Shown here in pieces: positions 1 through 10,111 of a stretch of 64,000 nt of DNA. The stretch is from assembly GCA_023212725.1 (NCBI GenBank), contig JALBYF010000076.1:1-64000 (forward strand), read 5' to 3'. Both the position numbers and the translations under genes were made by a program. The notes under the pieces are model-generated. The model was not told where the DNA came from, made no database searches, and saw nothing but the letters and a program-made list of their open reading frames with translations. Positions within the stretch are counted from its first letter, which is position 1. The number at the start of each line of letters is the position of its first letter. Origin of the DNA: Tranzscheliella williamsii. Taxonomy: Eukaryota; Basidiomycota; Ustilaginomycetes; Ustilaginales; Ustilaginaceae.

Positions 1-133
1 ACCCTAACCCTAACCCTAACCCTAACCCTAACCCTAACCCTAACCCTAACCCTAACCCTAACCCTAACCCTAACCCTAACCCTAACCCTAACCCTAACCC
101 TAACCCTAACCCTAACCCTAACCCTAACCCTAA
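1..133. repeat. Telomere repeat tract (CCCTAA)n
   Basis: One A followed by 22 uninterrupted CCCTAA units, the C-rich strand of a TTAGGG telomere, so position 1 is a chromosome end pointing left. No degenerate units are seen and the tract stops sharply at 133. Unlike many fungal ends there is no telomere-linked RecQ helicase gene next to it. Confidence 0.99.
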
Positions 134-907
134 GTTCGAAACGCGTGGTGGGCGAAATAGGCTATGAGAATGGCACCAACACCTACAATGCCAATTTGAT
201 CTTCATCGCCAACAACTCTACAGCGCCAACTACGCGGACACTTCTGCCCCCTACCTTTCTCCCACCGGCCCCAACGGTATCCAGGGCGACGAAGCTACCC
301 CGGATGCCGGAGTCATCAGCGGTCTGGGCCCCTCCAACTGCGCCTTCACACCCAAGGTCTCCACCTATGTCTGCCACACCAAGTCGACCAATGGTTGTAC
401 AACATTACCGTGCCGCTCAACAGGCGCATCCGGATGCGTCGGGTTAAACCCCCCGGTTTGCCGTCGACGGCCATCTACTCACCGTCATTGAAGCGGACGG
501 AACTGAGGTAGAGCCAGCCAGAGTCCAGAGCGTCAACGTCTTCGTAGCCCAGCGCTAACCGCTAACCCTTCCATCTCCACAACTACGCGCCCTGAATCCT
601 TGGCACGGGCACAGGCAACTTCCTCCCCGGCTCGGCGCCCATCGACCTTGCCCAGACCTGTGCAAATCTGCTTCGGAGCGACGCCTTAACGATCCAGCCG
701 CATAGCTGGATCGCGGTGCGCTTCGTCGCCGACAACCAGGGCGTGTGGGCGCTGCACTGCCACCTCACCTCCCACATGGCCATAGGCCTGCTGATGCAGT
801 TCCAGCTCCTCCCTTCCCGGGCGCCTGCCGTCGCTGCCGCTGCCCAGGACCAGTGCTCACGCATGGCCCATTACTACAGGCAGAATTACAGCACCGACTC
901 GTCATAA
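134..907 (+). pseudogene. Multicopper oxidase (laccase/ascorbate-oxidase type), truncated relic
   Basis: Multicopper oxidases oxidise phenols, ascorbate or Fe(II) and reduce O2 to water; most fungal ones are secreted and about 500-650 residues long. Only pieces of the middle and C-terminal cupredoxin domains remain. Near 220-360 one frame reads a segment ending DAGVISGLGPSNCAF; near 455-558 another reads FAVDGHLLTVIEADGTEV then VNVFVAQR, a typical second-domain stretch. From about 585 to 906 the frame reads ILGTGTGNFLPGSAP, then the copper motif HCHLTSHMAIGLLMQF and an ordinary C-terminus ending at TAA. A TGA at 593-595 replaces what is probably Trp in the family, the segment just before it looks deleted, and at least two frame changes occur. 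The first domain is absent because the telomere begins there. The relic is therefore non-functional. Whether it was a laccase, an ascorbate oxidase or a ferroxidase cannot be decided. Confidence 0.85.
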
Positions 908-1353
908 CCACCGACACAGGGCTCCTCTGCATGTCATCAGGATCGTGGCTTGTGCGCGGCAATCCAGCCTCCTCTCTCAGCTTCAACACCCATGGGGAGC
1001 TCTAATCGCCTCGACTTCGCCTACCGACACTACGGGCGCGGTGCAACATGCTTATAATGCAGGACAGCTACACATGGCGTAGGAGCACAGATGGCCGGGT
1101 GATGGCTGTTGCAGAGGCCAGGCGCTAGTACATACAGGTCGGTACCGACGAGCGCACACGTGGAGCGGACACAAGGTTATATCCTGATAGCGTGGACAGA
1201 TGAGGTGTGAATTCGGCCCAGGCGCATAGAGACGATAAAGTGCAGCTGTGTCTGATGTAACGGTACGCTTAGAGCTTGGCAAGCCGATCAGTGGTTGCTT
1301 GTATAAGCAAGGTCAACTCAGGGAAGCCCGGTAAAGGCTTCTACCTGCTTGCT
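908..1353. other. Spacer without recognisable gene
   Basis: This stretch separates the oxidase relic from the end of the convergent GFA gene. Only short overlapping open frames without family features are present. It probably contains the 3' ends of both units. Confidence 0.5.
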
Positions 1354-2025
1354 TTAAGAAAAAGCCTCCAACTGCTTCATCCCAGCGATAGGCTTCAGCC
1401 AGGCGACCCTATCCTTTGTGAAGAATTCCACATCGGGCTTCAAGCGTGTCTCGTGGAGGGCGAAGTCGTCGACCGTGCCAACCCTCATGTACGCTACGTC
1501 CGGAGTGCCGCTCGAGACCCTGTACATCAAGGTACCGCAATGGCTACAGAAGGAATTGGTCATCGAGTGCCCGTTGCGGGGTGATCCAACGGTGGTGGAC
1601 TGTCCGTAGAGCTTCAGGTCGGATTTACCACGGTTGTACTTGAGGTGAGAGAATGCAACCGTGAAGTTGGTGGCAAACATGGACGCCGTGACAGTGCGAC
1701 AGTCGGTGCAGTGGCAGACGAAGGCGCCTTGGTAGCCAGGGCCGACGGTGGGCTGTACACCAGAATCAGGTCACGTTAGTTTTGCTGTGCCCTCAACAGT
1801 AAAAGGGGTAGGCAGAGGGAAAGAGCCTACGAGAACGGGGTATCAAACAAGAACACTTACAAAAGCCAGCTGAACCTTTCCACAGAAGCACGTCGCAGTG
1901 GCTTCCTTCTCACCGTCGTCCTTCGAATAACCGTCGTTGGCTACGGATAGGGGAAAGATAGGCTTTGATTTGTCGGCAGCGGCGACTGACGGTACCGCGT
2001 CGGTGTGGATGTCTTGATTTGACAT
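1354..2025 (-). CDS. GFA (CENP-V/GFA) domain zinc protein, two exons
   Basis: The model has exon 1 at 2025-1861 and exon 2 at 1752-1354. The 108-bp intron has a GTAAGT donor, a CTAAC branch-like site and a TACAG acceptor, and both exons join in phase 0 to give 187 residues. Zinc-ligand motifs of the GFA fold appear in order: CFCG at about residues 46-49, CHCTDC at 68-73, and FCSHCGT at 123-129. The family includes the glutathione-dependent formaldehyde-activating enzyme of bacteria; fungal members are mostly small cytosolic proteins of unknown substrate, so a detoxification role is only inference. All Cys ligands are kept and no stop or frameshift is seen, so it is probably functional. The start is the ATG of MSNQDIH; an in-frame CTG/TTG region upstream was ignored. 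It is the gene closest to the telomere that still looks intact. Confidence 0.9.
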
Positions 2026-2118
2026 GGTTGGAATGATGATGCTTGCTGTGTTGAAGAGGAAGGTAAACAAGGGTTGCTTGAGGAGTGAAGTGTGTAGGTA
2101 GCGGGGCGACTGTCTGCT

Positions 2119-2126
2119 CTTATATG
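2119..2126 (-). promoter_or_regulatory. TATA-like box upstream of the GFA gene
   Basis: On the minus strand CATATAAG lies about 95 bp upstream of the GFA start codon in an otherwise mixed sequence. Position and sequence fit a TATA element, but nothing else supports it. Confidence 0.3.
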
Positions 2127-3854
2127 TGTTTTCGCCGCTCAGCTTCTTGCTATGGGAGTTTCAAGCAGGACGTTGCGGAAGGCGGATGGGACGGGACTCA
2201 CGACATCGATTGTGTCGGTCCGCACCTTGTAGATCCCCAAATGCATCACCGGTGGGAAAATGGGCACGGACAAGGCTGAGCCGGGGACCGATCCGAATCA
2301 CTTATCTACCGGAGTGTAAATCCGAATCGGTTATAAACTTGGTTCGGCGGGCTGCGCTCGCTCCATTTGCTCGAATATACAGTAGTGGAGGTACGTCATT
2401 AAAGCCTCGCAGTTTAGGGAATCACTGTAACTAGCTTGCGAGTCCGTTCCTGCCCCGCGCCCTGCTTCGATACTCTGCGTCCGAAGCTTGAATTCTGCAG
2501 CGTTCTGTGCGGATCAACGTGGCAGCTAGCAAACTCTCTGCTCCTCGCTATTGGCCCGTCGCCACTGTTTGCCCCTTGGATTGCCGGTTGGCCTTTTTCG
2601 CTTCCTGCTCTGTGGCTGCAGGGTCATATCTCCGCGGCTTTGACCATAAAGCCTTGTTTGCCGCGAGAAATCACGCCTGAGGGTTGGTGTTGCGTCACAA
2701 GTTCATCTACTGGAACACGGGGCCGCTGCGACTCAGTCGCCGAAACCGGCTTTACAGGATTTCTCAACAGCCTCCTTCCAGATCAGCTGGATATGTGCTG
2801 CTGTCCCCGCTGCGGCGTTAAGCGTTAAGCGGTACCGGGGATAAGCCGAACCGATAAGAGGCGGCCTCGCTCCGATACGACAGAGGCTCTGGGTGATGCG
2901 ACTGCATCTCCGCTTCTGGCGTAGATGCCGCCGGTGCAGAGAGCAAGCGTGTGTTTGGAAGACCAGCGGCACAGGCGCGAGTAGCGCGCATGGGGGAGCT
3001 ACTTAAGCGATGTGCGTGGGGGAGCACTTAAGCGATGCGCGTGGCCTCACGATGGGCGGGGCCGGGACCGACTGTGCAGATGAATGCGCCCGTGCAGGGC
3101 CCGATATCGAGGAAGGTGAATAGTTGTGATGAGTTTGGATGTTAAGACGCAAGAGATGCCGGCAGCCGATCGCACAGCACCATTTGCATCGTTGGCTCCG
3201 ACCACCTAGCGGCATTGAACTTCAATCTTGTGCTGGAAAAAGATCTGTGGTGACGGTACGGAGTTATGTGACTATTCTAGTCATCACCACCTTTGCCGTC
3301 ATAAGTAGCTGAAGTCCACCGCGCTCGAACATGCTGTGGACAACTAGGGTAGAAACTTTAAAGGACACGTGCCTGCAAGCCAGAAAGCCAACAAGTCGAG
3401 AGCCTGCCTACGAGGCCTTTATCGATCAGGGGACGTTTAGGCCTGACCCATCTGTGTCCTGTGACTTCCATGCCCGCTATGAACTTATGCAACCGGGCAA
3501 TTTGCCGGAGATAGACCCAATAGAAAAGCTATGCGGGGATACTGGATAACCGCATTATTGTCCAAGCGCGTGACTACTCTGAACCAAAGCAGCTTTCTAT
3601 GCGTCATCGTGCAGAAGGTTTCGAAGAAGGGAATCACCCTTGTAAGAGGATGTCGTGCGTCGAAGTCGAGAGTTGAATCTTGGATCTTGGACCCTGACTT
3701 TAGCAACCGTAATCGGAGCTCAGTCAGTTTCCGGACGCGCGGATTCGAGAGCTATCGATCTAGTCGCTGGTTCGAAAAGCTCGTTGGTCGGCCTTCCTGC
3801 CAAGGCGTTATTCACGACGCACTTCTGACTGTGCTCCGCCTAAACTTGTCGATC
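2127..3854. other. Gene-free stretch
   Basis: No frame here shows a family motif or clear coding character. Small frames such as 3331-3549 on the plus strand are open, but I cannot assign or support them. The segment may include the 5' end of the dehydrogenase relic that follows, decayed beyond reading. Confidence 0.45.
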
Positions 3855-4135
3855 TGAATCGCTGCTGGCAAGCAGCGCGGCTGCGCGGCGGTGATGCAGA
3901 TCGTCGATGCGCCCGTGATGGGCAAGCGTGAGCGCGACTTGGGTGCCAAGGACGAGCAGGTCGGCCTCGGCCCCGACCACGCCGGCGCCGCGCAGGCCAT
4001 CTCCGCCTAACATCGATCACCAACCTGACGTGGGCCGACATCGCCTGGTTCCGCTACCTCAAGGGGCATCCAGACCGAAAAGGACGTCGAGCTTGCCGTC
4101 CGGCATGGCGTCCACGGCGGCGTCCTCTTCCACCC
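3855..4135 (+). pseudogene. FMN-dependent 2-hydroxy-acid dehydrogenase relic
   Basis: The parent family (glycolate oxidase, cytochrome b2 type L-lactate dehydrogenase, lactate monooxygenase) oxidises L-2-hydroxy acids with FMN in a TIM barrel. Frame by frame one reads GCAAVMQIVDAPVMGKRERD near 3878-3940, then LTWADIAWFRYLKG near 4027-4068, then QTEKDVELAVRHGVHGGVL near 4071-4128. These are consecutive family segments: the VDxPxxGxRERD strand, the LTWxDIxWLR helix and the strand before the SNHGG loop. Two frame changes and a stop separate them, and the catalytic His loop and C-terminal barrel strands are missing. It is non-functional. The subfamily cannot be fixed from so little. Confidence 0.75.
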
Positions 4136-4160
4136 GCTCTCAAGCAGGCAGGAGGGATCA

Positions 4161-4260
4161 GTCTGTTGGTCGCCACCTTTTTTGGGCAAGAAAGTTGTGC
4201 TCATTGCTTGTTTTCTGGAAATCCTGAAAGCTGGGTATACCTATGTGCCTGCTGCTCGTA
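4161..4260 (+). pseudogene. Possible adenylation-domain fragment (A2 motif)
   Basis: Continuing in the last frame of the dehydrogenase relic one reads KKVVLIACFLEILKAGYTYV followed by PAARN. This resembles core motif A2 of AMP-forming adenylation domains (LKAGxAYVPLD) in non-ribosomal peptide synthetases and related ligases. The aspartate after the proline is missing and no other core motif (A3, A5, A8) follows. A chance match cannot be excluded. Confidence 0.3.
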
Positions 4261-4430
4261 ACCATGATCTGATGCGATCCATGCAACCTTGTCTCTCGAT
4301 CACAACGCAAGCCTCGGGAAGCGAGGCACTAGTTACAACCGACTGAATCTACCTCTGCGTCGAGGCTGCTTTTGCGCCTGAAGTTTCTTGTTACATCGGA
4401 GATGGTCTTTGGCCTCTGACCTCTTTCATT

Positions 4431-4886
4431 TCATGGGGACGGGGACTGCTGCGATGTGCCCGAACCTCGTTGTTTCTCCGAAGCGAGATGGTTATTGCTG
4501 TCATGTGGATCACCGAAGTCGGCTGTTGCGTCTGGGGATGCTGAAGCGAAAGAAAGGTAGCGTGCCAGTGTAGGTGTGGGCGAAACGGCCTGCTGTGTAT
4601 CGTCATAATCCAAGCTTGGTGCGGAAACAGGTGAGCGCATGCAAAGGAATGGGGTATTGTCATCAAGCATACTAAAAGCAATTTTGTCAATTGGGCTGTC
4701 ATGGGAATGTACATGGTGTGCAGAAGTGGCCGAAGCCTGACCTTGCTGTTGCTTTTGCAGTGGCCCACAAGCAAGCTCATAGTCGGTGCAATTCGAAAAC
4801 GAGCTCATAGTCAGGCAACTCGAAGACGGCATTACTGCTGCTTCCGGCTGTTCATGACGACTGGCTACTGTGTCTTGAGGTGGCAT
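4431..4886 (-). CDS. Hypothetical Ser/Pro-rich frame
   Basis: An ATG-initiated frame of 151 residues rich in Ser, Pro, Gln and Asp, with stretches such as SFASASPDATADFGD. This is the composition of disordered fungal regulators, not of a random antisense frame. No domain is recognisable. A second, non-ATG minus frame at 5120-5620, with PIESPLEKPPREET near its start, lies upstream on the same strand and could be another exon of the same gene or an older remnant of it. I could not find a splice pair that joins them cleanly. Function unknown; it may be a decayed gene. Confidence 0.3.
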   Translation of the reverse strand: MPPQDTVASRHEQPEAAVMPSSSCLTMSSFSNCTDYELACGPLQKQQQGQASATSAHHVHSHDSPIDKIAFSMLDDNTPFLCMRSPVSAPSLDYDDTQQAVSPTPTLARYLSFASASPDATADFGDPHDSNNHLASEKQRGSGTSQQSPSP

Positions 4887-6811
4887 TGAGCTGGAAGAAC
4901 CACGCGATGGTCAGGGTTGAGGTTCACCGTTGGCGGTCCACGGGTAGGGTGACGCAGAGGAACAGTTCCGTACTGGACGTTAGTGGGCCACCTTCGGCTG
5001 TATAGGTGTTCAGCAGTTCCCGCGCTTACCAGATGACCGAAAGCCGATTTGTAGGTCAAGCCGTCAGAAGACAGCAAATGTTGCTCAATTCAGGTACAGC
5101 CTTGCCTAGATGGCTATCGCTACCACGGAGCGTCTCGAAGAGAAAGCACAGGAGCCCAGCTTTCAGATGCGTCATATACCAAGGCACCTGTCAGCGTTGC
5201 CAACGGCCGCCAACATCCAAGGGGAGACTTCATAGTCTCGGCCGCTACGGTCGGTCCGCTGGCTGAGCAGCATACGAAAGGCGGAACAGAACTGAAACAC
5301 TGGTCGCGCACCAACAGCGCTGTTTGCGATCCATGTTCCGCAGGAAGAGCTGAATGGAAAGGTTGTACATTGCTGGGCCCTGCACCGGCGTGGTGATCTT
5401 CGCAACAGGTGGAGTGGGGTCGAACGCGGAATGGCTCAGCTACATGGTCAGCCTCGGTTTCGTGCTGAGGTCCAGTCCTCTGTTCAGCTTCAGGCAAAGT
5501 CCCGATGGCAGCCTCTTGCCACTTATGAATGTTTTCGAGGCCATGGCCGGAACGGGTCTCTTCGCGAGGCGGCTTTTCCAGTGGGGACTCGATAGGTGAC
5601 AACTGCGCAGCGAGCTGCACGAGGATGGTGAAATAGGGTACATCAGAGGATGGCCAAAGCGCTCTTCGACCTAAGCTTGTGCGGCCGGGTGCAAATGTGC
5701 CTTAAGATCTAGGAACCACTCCTCCAGGTACGCTGATGGCCGAGACCAAATATATAAGCCTTGACAAACTAATCGCAGAAGGTCTGAACCTACCAGCGGC
5801 TAGACGTCGGGGTGAGACAAGGCGAGACATTCTTTATCTTGTATGATATACTGCGGCTCGCGACAACGCTTCTGCTGTAGACAGACAGACAGAAGCGGAA
5901 GTGACGGGATCAGGTAAGATGCTGGTAGTGAGTGCTGAGCCGAATGAAAGGCTGTGAGTGAGTCTGTGAGGAGCGAGTTAATAACCACGACATGTTAGAT
6001 TTTATCATTGCCCCCACCCGCTACTCAGCACAACTTCCCACTTATGCCGAGTCCCTTAGCGCTACCATCCTGTGACGCTTCACATCAAGAAGTTAATGCT
6101 GAGTGACCAAGGCGCGTCCAGGTCGCTACGGGACATGGCGCCTTGTATGAAGCAGGTAGGCGGTCAGCGGCTGCGTGCAAACAAGCTGCCCCAATGGATC
6201 GAGAAGCTCCTCTGCTCGCAATTGAGCAAGATCAGCCACGACCCTGCCAGTTCTTCTCAGTCATCTTCACGTCAAGGCATGCACGAGCTTTCCCTGCCGC
6301 TCTATCGAGGTGAATACGTCGTCTCGTCCTCCAGCGCTTTCGGGCTCGCAGTCGCACCCTGCTGTTGAGAGGTGCGGCGCACCGAGGGGCGACTAGAAAT
6401 GTTCGAATTTCGTCGCTCACGAGGACCGGCATCTTTGTTTTCGGTTGAAACAAGTCTGCCTCCATTTCGGAGAAAGCCCAGGATAACGGTAAAGCTGGAA
6501 CGAATAAGGGCGTCCATTGAGCTGACCGATGCGCTGTCGGCCCCATAGCCTTAAATATCCCCTGTGCCCGCCACAGTCTATCGACGTCTGCGGCAGTCGT
6601 CATCATTCCCACCCAGGTTCACAAGCTGAGCTTGCCAGTGAATTTTGTGCGAGGGTCTGTAGCTTGCGCCGCTGATTTCCAAACTAGATGTAGCTGGGAG
6701 TTCGGCGGTCACCACATCGGACGATAAGGCCTTCGTCTGATTGGCGTTTTTGCGGATGCTGCCACCAGCAAAGGACCCGGTTTAAGGGCAATCAACAGAC
6801 AGGCCACTCTG
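4887..6811. other. Region with weak frames only
   Basis: Apart from the possible upstream exon at 5120-5620 on the minus strand and a minus frame at 6232-6612, nothing here has supportable coding features. Short purine-rich runs such as agacagacagacagaag near 5880 are the only simple-sequence features. Confidence 0.4.
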
Positions 6812-7528
6812 ATGCGAGCAGAGCCGCCTTTGGAGAGCGAGCTTTGTCAGACATTTTTCTACGAGGTTCGAAGAACAGCCCCAAAGCAGATTGGTGCATG
6901 TGCGTCGGACACAGAATGCCCCACTCCTTGGTCATTGCCCGGACGCTCATTCTTCCTCACAGCATTTGGCTTTTCGCTCGATTTATTCTTGTGGAACAAA
7001 GAATGCGCGCGACTCAATACTATCGAGGGTTCTGCAGGACCACAAGACGAGTCATACCAAGGAGTGTCATCAGCAACGGAGTGTCATCAGCAACGGAGTG
7101 TCATCAGCAACGGAGTGTCATCAGCAACGGCTTCGTTAGTATTGCCCCAGTGGTGCCTAGACGAATCAGTTTCCAACATCTACAAGGCCATGGCAATCGC
7201 AGGACATGGAGCTTCCCAGCTCGATAAGAACCTTCTCAAACACCTGAGGTTCCGGATCGAGTCTAGGACGCACCTTTCAAAACCATCTCTCCGTCCTCTT
7301 CCCAGCTTATTTTCCTTCGATTCAGTGAATGGGAGTGTACAAGGACGCTGCAAGAACTCTTTTGTTGGGGATATTATGTTCGGACACCTTGCCAGAAAGT
7401 ATTTGGTTAACTCAGAGCCGCCACAATGCCGCGGTCTATACCTCGAAACTCCCTTGACTTTACAGGTATTCCAGTATCCATTCACTCCAGCAGCTTCCAA
7501 CCTCTCTTCCGTTGACTATCTCGCCTAA
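6812..7528 (+). CDS. Hypothetical open frame carrying a 17-bp tandem array
   Basis: ATG-initiated frame of 238 residues, unrecognised. Residues about 84-107 are produced by four exact 17-bp units read successively in three frames, which gives the mixed pattern GVSSATECHQQRSVISNG. A 17-bp unit would frameshift with each copy-number change, so the frame is open only at the present copy number. That speaks against a conserved protein, although the C-terminal half (SLRPLPSLFSFDSVNGSV) looks more coding-like. It may be accidental or a remnant. Confidence 0.2.
   Translation: MRAEPPLESELCQTFFYEVRRTAPKQIGACASDTECPTPWSLPGRSFFLTAFGFSLDLFLWNKECARLNTIEGSAGPQDESYQGVSSATECHQQRSVISNGVSSATASLVLPQWCLDESVSNIYKAMAIAGHGASQLDKNLLKHLRFRIESRTHLSKPSLRPLPSLFSFDSVNGSVQGRCKNSFVGDIMFGHLARKYLVNSEPPQCRGLYLETPLTLQVFQYPFTPAASNLSSVDYLA
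7062..7129. repeat. 17-bp tandem repeat, 4 exact copies
   Basis: The unit gagtgtcatcagcaacg occurs four times without mismatch. Perfect identity suggests recent expansion or slippage. Confidence 0.97.
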
Positions 7529-8804
7529 AAATGCTAGCTCGAGACTAGCACTGATTGATTCTCATTGGCTCACTGGATAGGGCGCCGCTGTACGTTGCAT
7601 CTCGTGCCGGTCCACCAACCATGCTGGGCGCGAGTCGCTGCTTATGGAAGCCACAGCAAAGACTGGCGGTCCAGCTTCAAAGAAATACTTCGGGCCGCCT
7701 ACACGGAGCTCGGCGCACTCGGCCCACTTTGTGCTCGGCATGGTCCCGCGCCCTGCCGCGCATCTGGCCCTACTGGTATCTCCACGAAGTGGGACCTCAA
7801 CGGCGTGATGGTCGGCACAACCACCTCAGACACCAGCGACGCCTGGCTTACACTTGACCTTACACAGCAGGAGCCAACTCAATACCTACGATCAGCTTCA
7901 GCCGTCGACAGTGTGCAAAACGAAGCGGACATACTGGCTGAGAAGCCTTTGAAAACACTTACAACACGAAGTGCAGAATTCTCTCTTGATCGTTCAGAAC
8001 CACATGCGAGCCTCCCTTCGCCGACCTAACCCACCGGGTCCAAAGGGCGAAGCGTTGATAGAGCCGTCTGCTACTAACCCTATTAACTGAGACGCGAGAT
8101 AACACGTGTCTGCTCTGGCTTTGCCCTTTTCGTTCGCCCATGGAACTTCCTTGATATGATTGAGATTACGGTATACGCGATCTGGTGGTCATATGTCTTG
8201 GCTCGTCGTTGCTTTGCTGACGGTGATGATGCTGATCTGATCGACCTTGATCTTGTAGTCGGAGGGGAGAGTCCAACCTGCGCAGCTCGAACGCTTCCGC
8301 CTGGCCTGGACTTGAAGACACTGGGGCAGGCAATCAAGATTGATGTTACTGTTTCAAGTTTACAAGGATGTGTAGATGAGCTTGCGCAAGCGTGCGGCTG
8401 AGAGGCAGGTTGGCCGTGTTGTGCAGCCGAACGGCAGGGTCTACGTTGAGCTCAAAGCAGGGGAAGCAGCCAGGAACGACAGGAAGTGGGTGTTTCTGGC
8501 AGGGAACAGCAAGTGACACTGCGATCAGGTCTGAGATTCGGTGGCCTGAGATGGGCCGGGGACGGTAGTGGTGCGGGTGAAATGGGCGAGAAGGGCGGCT
8601 GAACCAGCTGAACGAGGAAGTGACAGCAGTGGGGCTCCTGCCGGTGGTTAAAGGGCGAGGGTTCTCGACCACGGTCACAACTGGAGACAATTCGGATATG
8701 AGTGGAAGAAATGCTTGAGACAAGATCTGGTTACTTCGCCGGCTCGTCGCTGGAATCCTGGTTCAGGTTCTGGCCGGCAGGACGCAAGCCGTATCAGTCT
8801 TGAC
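7529..8804. other. Region with unassigned short frames
   Basis: A plus frame at 7565-8029 (154 residues; its acidic/polar second half contains DSVQNEADILAEKPLKT) and a plus ATG frame at 8156-8401 (81 residues, with GDDADLIDLDLVVGGES) have some coding flavour but no family feature. They may be exon remnants. The remainder shows nothing. Confidence 0.35.
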
Positions 8805-9413
8805 CTACTCAAATTCATCCGTCTCGTCCGAGTCATGCGAAGATTCATCATCTTGGCCCTTTCTTTTGCTCTCATGTCCAAAGATGGCCATGATGTTCTG
8901 CAGGTCTACATGCTGACTCGTTACATCGCTCCAGATATCTTTGACTCTTGAACCGTCGAAGGGGTCATAGGTATTGATCCAGTGGTCATAGTCATCAAAA
9001 AAGTCTCCGATCGACTTCCGGAATCGCCTTAGAGTCTCCAGCTCATCAAGTACCTGAGCAACGATCTTTTCGTCCGGGTCGGCCTCGCCGTTCTGAGCAT
9101 CTCTGGACTGGACTTTACCTTCGGGCTGGTGCGATTGAGACATAAGTGAGTCCACATTGCCAGCATCGCTCGCTGTATCTACCTGTTCGGTTAGCGTCTC
9201 GGAACTGTGAGCAGTAGGCAGCTGGATTTGCCCGGAGTTGCTCATCTCGGCTGACGCTTGGCTGGATGAAGACAGTGAAGCAAACTGATGCACGGAGAGC
9301 AGAAAGCCAAAACAAGCAGCTTCTTGCCAGGTAATGTGGCGATTGACAAAGCGGTCGTGGAGGGAAAGAACATCAGAGGCTGAGTCCGTCACATTTCTCA
9401 TCCTGTCTACCAT
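8805..9413 (-). CDS. Hypothetical protein with acidic C-terminus
   Basis: Intron-free frame of 202 residues starting at an ATG (MVDRMRN). The first 45 residues are moderately hydrophobic (CFGFLLSVHQFASL) but not a clean signal peptide. A polar Ser/Gln/Glu-rich middle follows. Next comes a helical charged stretch, LDELETLRRFRKSIGDFFDD at about residues 119-138, then DHWINTYDPFDGSRVKDIW. The tail is strongly acidic and ends DSDETDEFE. I do not recognise the family. Codon pattern and composition support a real protein. It is divergent from the large repeat protein gene at 10112, with a 0.7-kb shared upstream region. Function unknown. Confidence 0.6.
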   Translation of the reverse strand: MVDRMRNVTDSASDVLSLHDRFVNRHITWQEAACFGFLLSVHQFASLSSSSQASAEMSNSGQIQLPTAHSSETLTEQVDTASDAGNVDSLMSQSHQPEGKVQSRDAQNGEADPDEKIVAQVLDELETLRRFRKSIGDFFDDYDHWINTYDPFDGSRVKDIWSDVTSQHVDLQNIMAIFGHESKRKGQDDESSHDSDETDEFE

Positions 9414-10111
9414 CGATCGCCATCAGATCGAAAGGTGATCGAGAATTCCCTAGCGCGTGTCGTTAACCCGATGCCATTAGCCCGATGCCAATGTTGCAGG
9501 CAATCACAATCGACATGAGCTTGGAAGTTTGTAAAGCAACGCGACGTAAGGTGACGGCAAATACCGCCATTAGTTAGTCAGGGGTCCAGGTTGTATGCAA
9601 CCACAACCCGCTCAGAAATCACAGATGAAAGTGATCGATCCTGCGTAATGTAGCTGATTGGAGAGAGACACTGGCGAAACATTATAATATTGTATCCGCA
9701 CTTACTAGGGTTTAGCGCACCTTTGGAGTTGCGATTCCACGCTCCAAATCGTGTTTTTAAAGGCATTCACTAGCTAGGACCTTCCACCCGTCCGTGTCTC
9801 CTAATGATTATTGGAAACACTTTTAAGCAGGAGCGGTGTGAATAGATTCGCATTCAAAACACATCTACAAGGCTACTACGCCGATACGGCATAACTATAT
9901 GCTTATCAACGAAAACTTGGCTCAGTCCACCGGGAGAAAGCTGAGCAAAGGGTCGGTCAGGCGGAGAGCAGCAGAGGCGAAGCAGAAAAGCGAGTAAAGA
10001 AGAGTGGCGAAGCGACTCAGCCTTTGACAACACTTTCCCTTTCAACCCAACACCATCTCATTTCTACACCATTACCTGGCTACTCCCGACCACAATACGT
10101 GCTATAGATTG
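9414..10111. promoter_or_regulatory. Divergent intergenic region of two unknown genes
   Basis: This 698-bp spacer carries the upstream sequences of the minus gene ending at 9413 and of the large plus gene at 10112. It is more AT-rich than its surroundings near 9660-9700 (attataatattg). Near 10015-10060 is a CT-rich run (ctttccctttcaaccc), common near fungal transcription starts. An in-frame TTG sits directly before the two ATG codons of the large gene. Confidence 0.4.
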
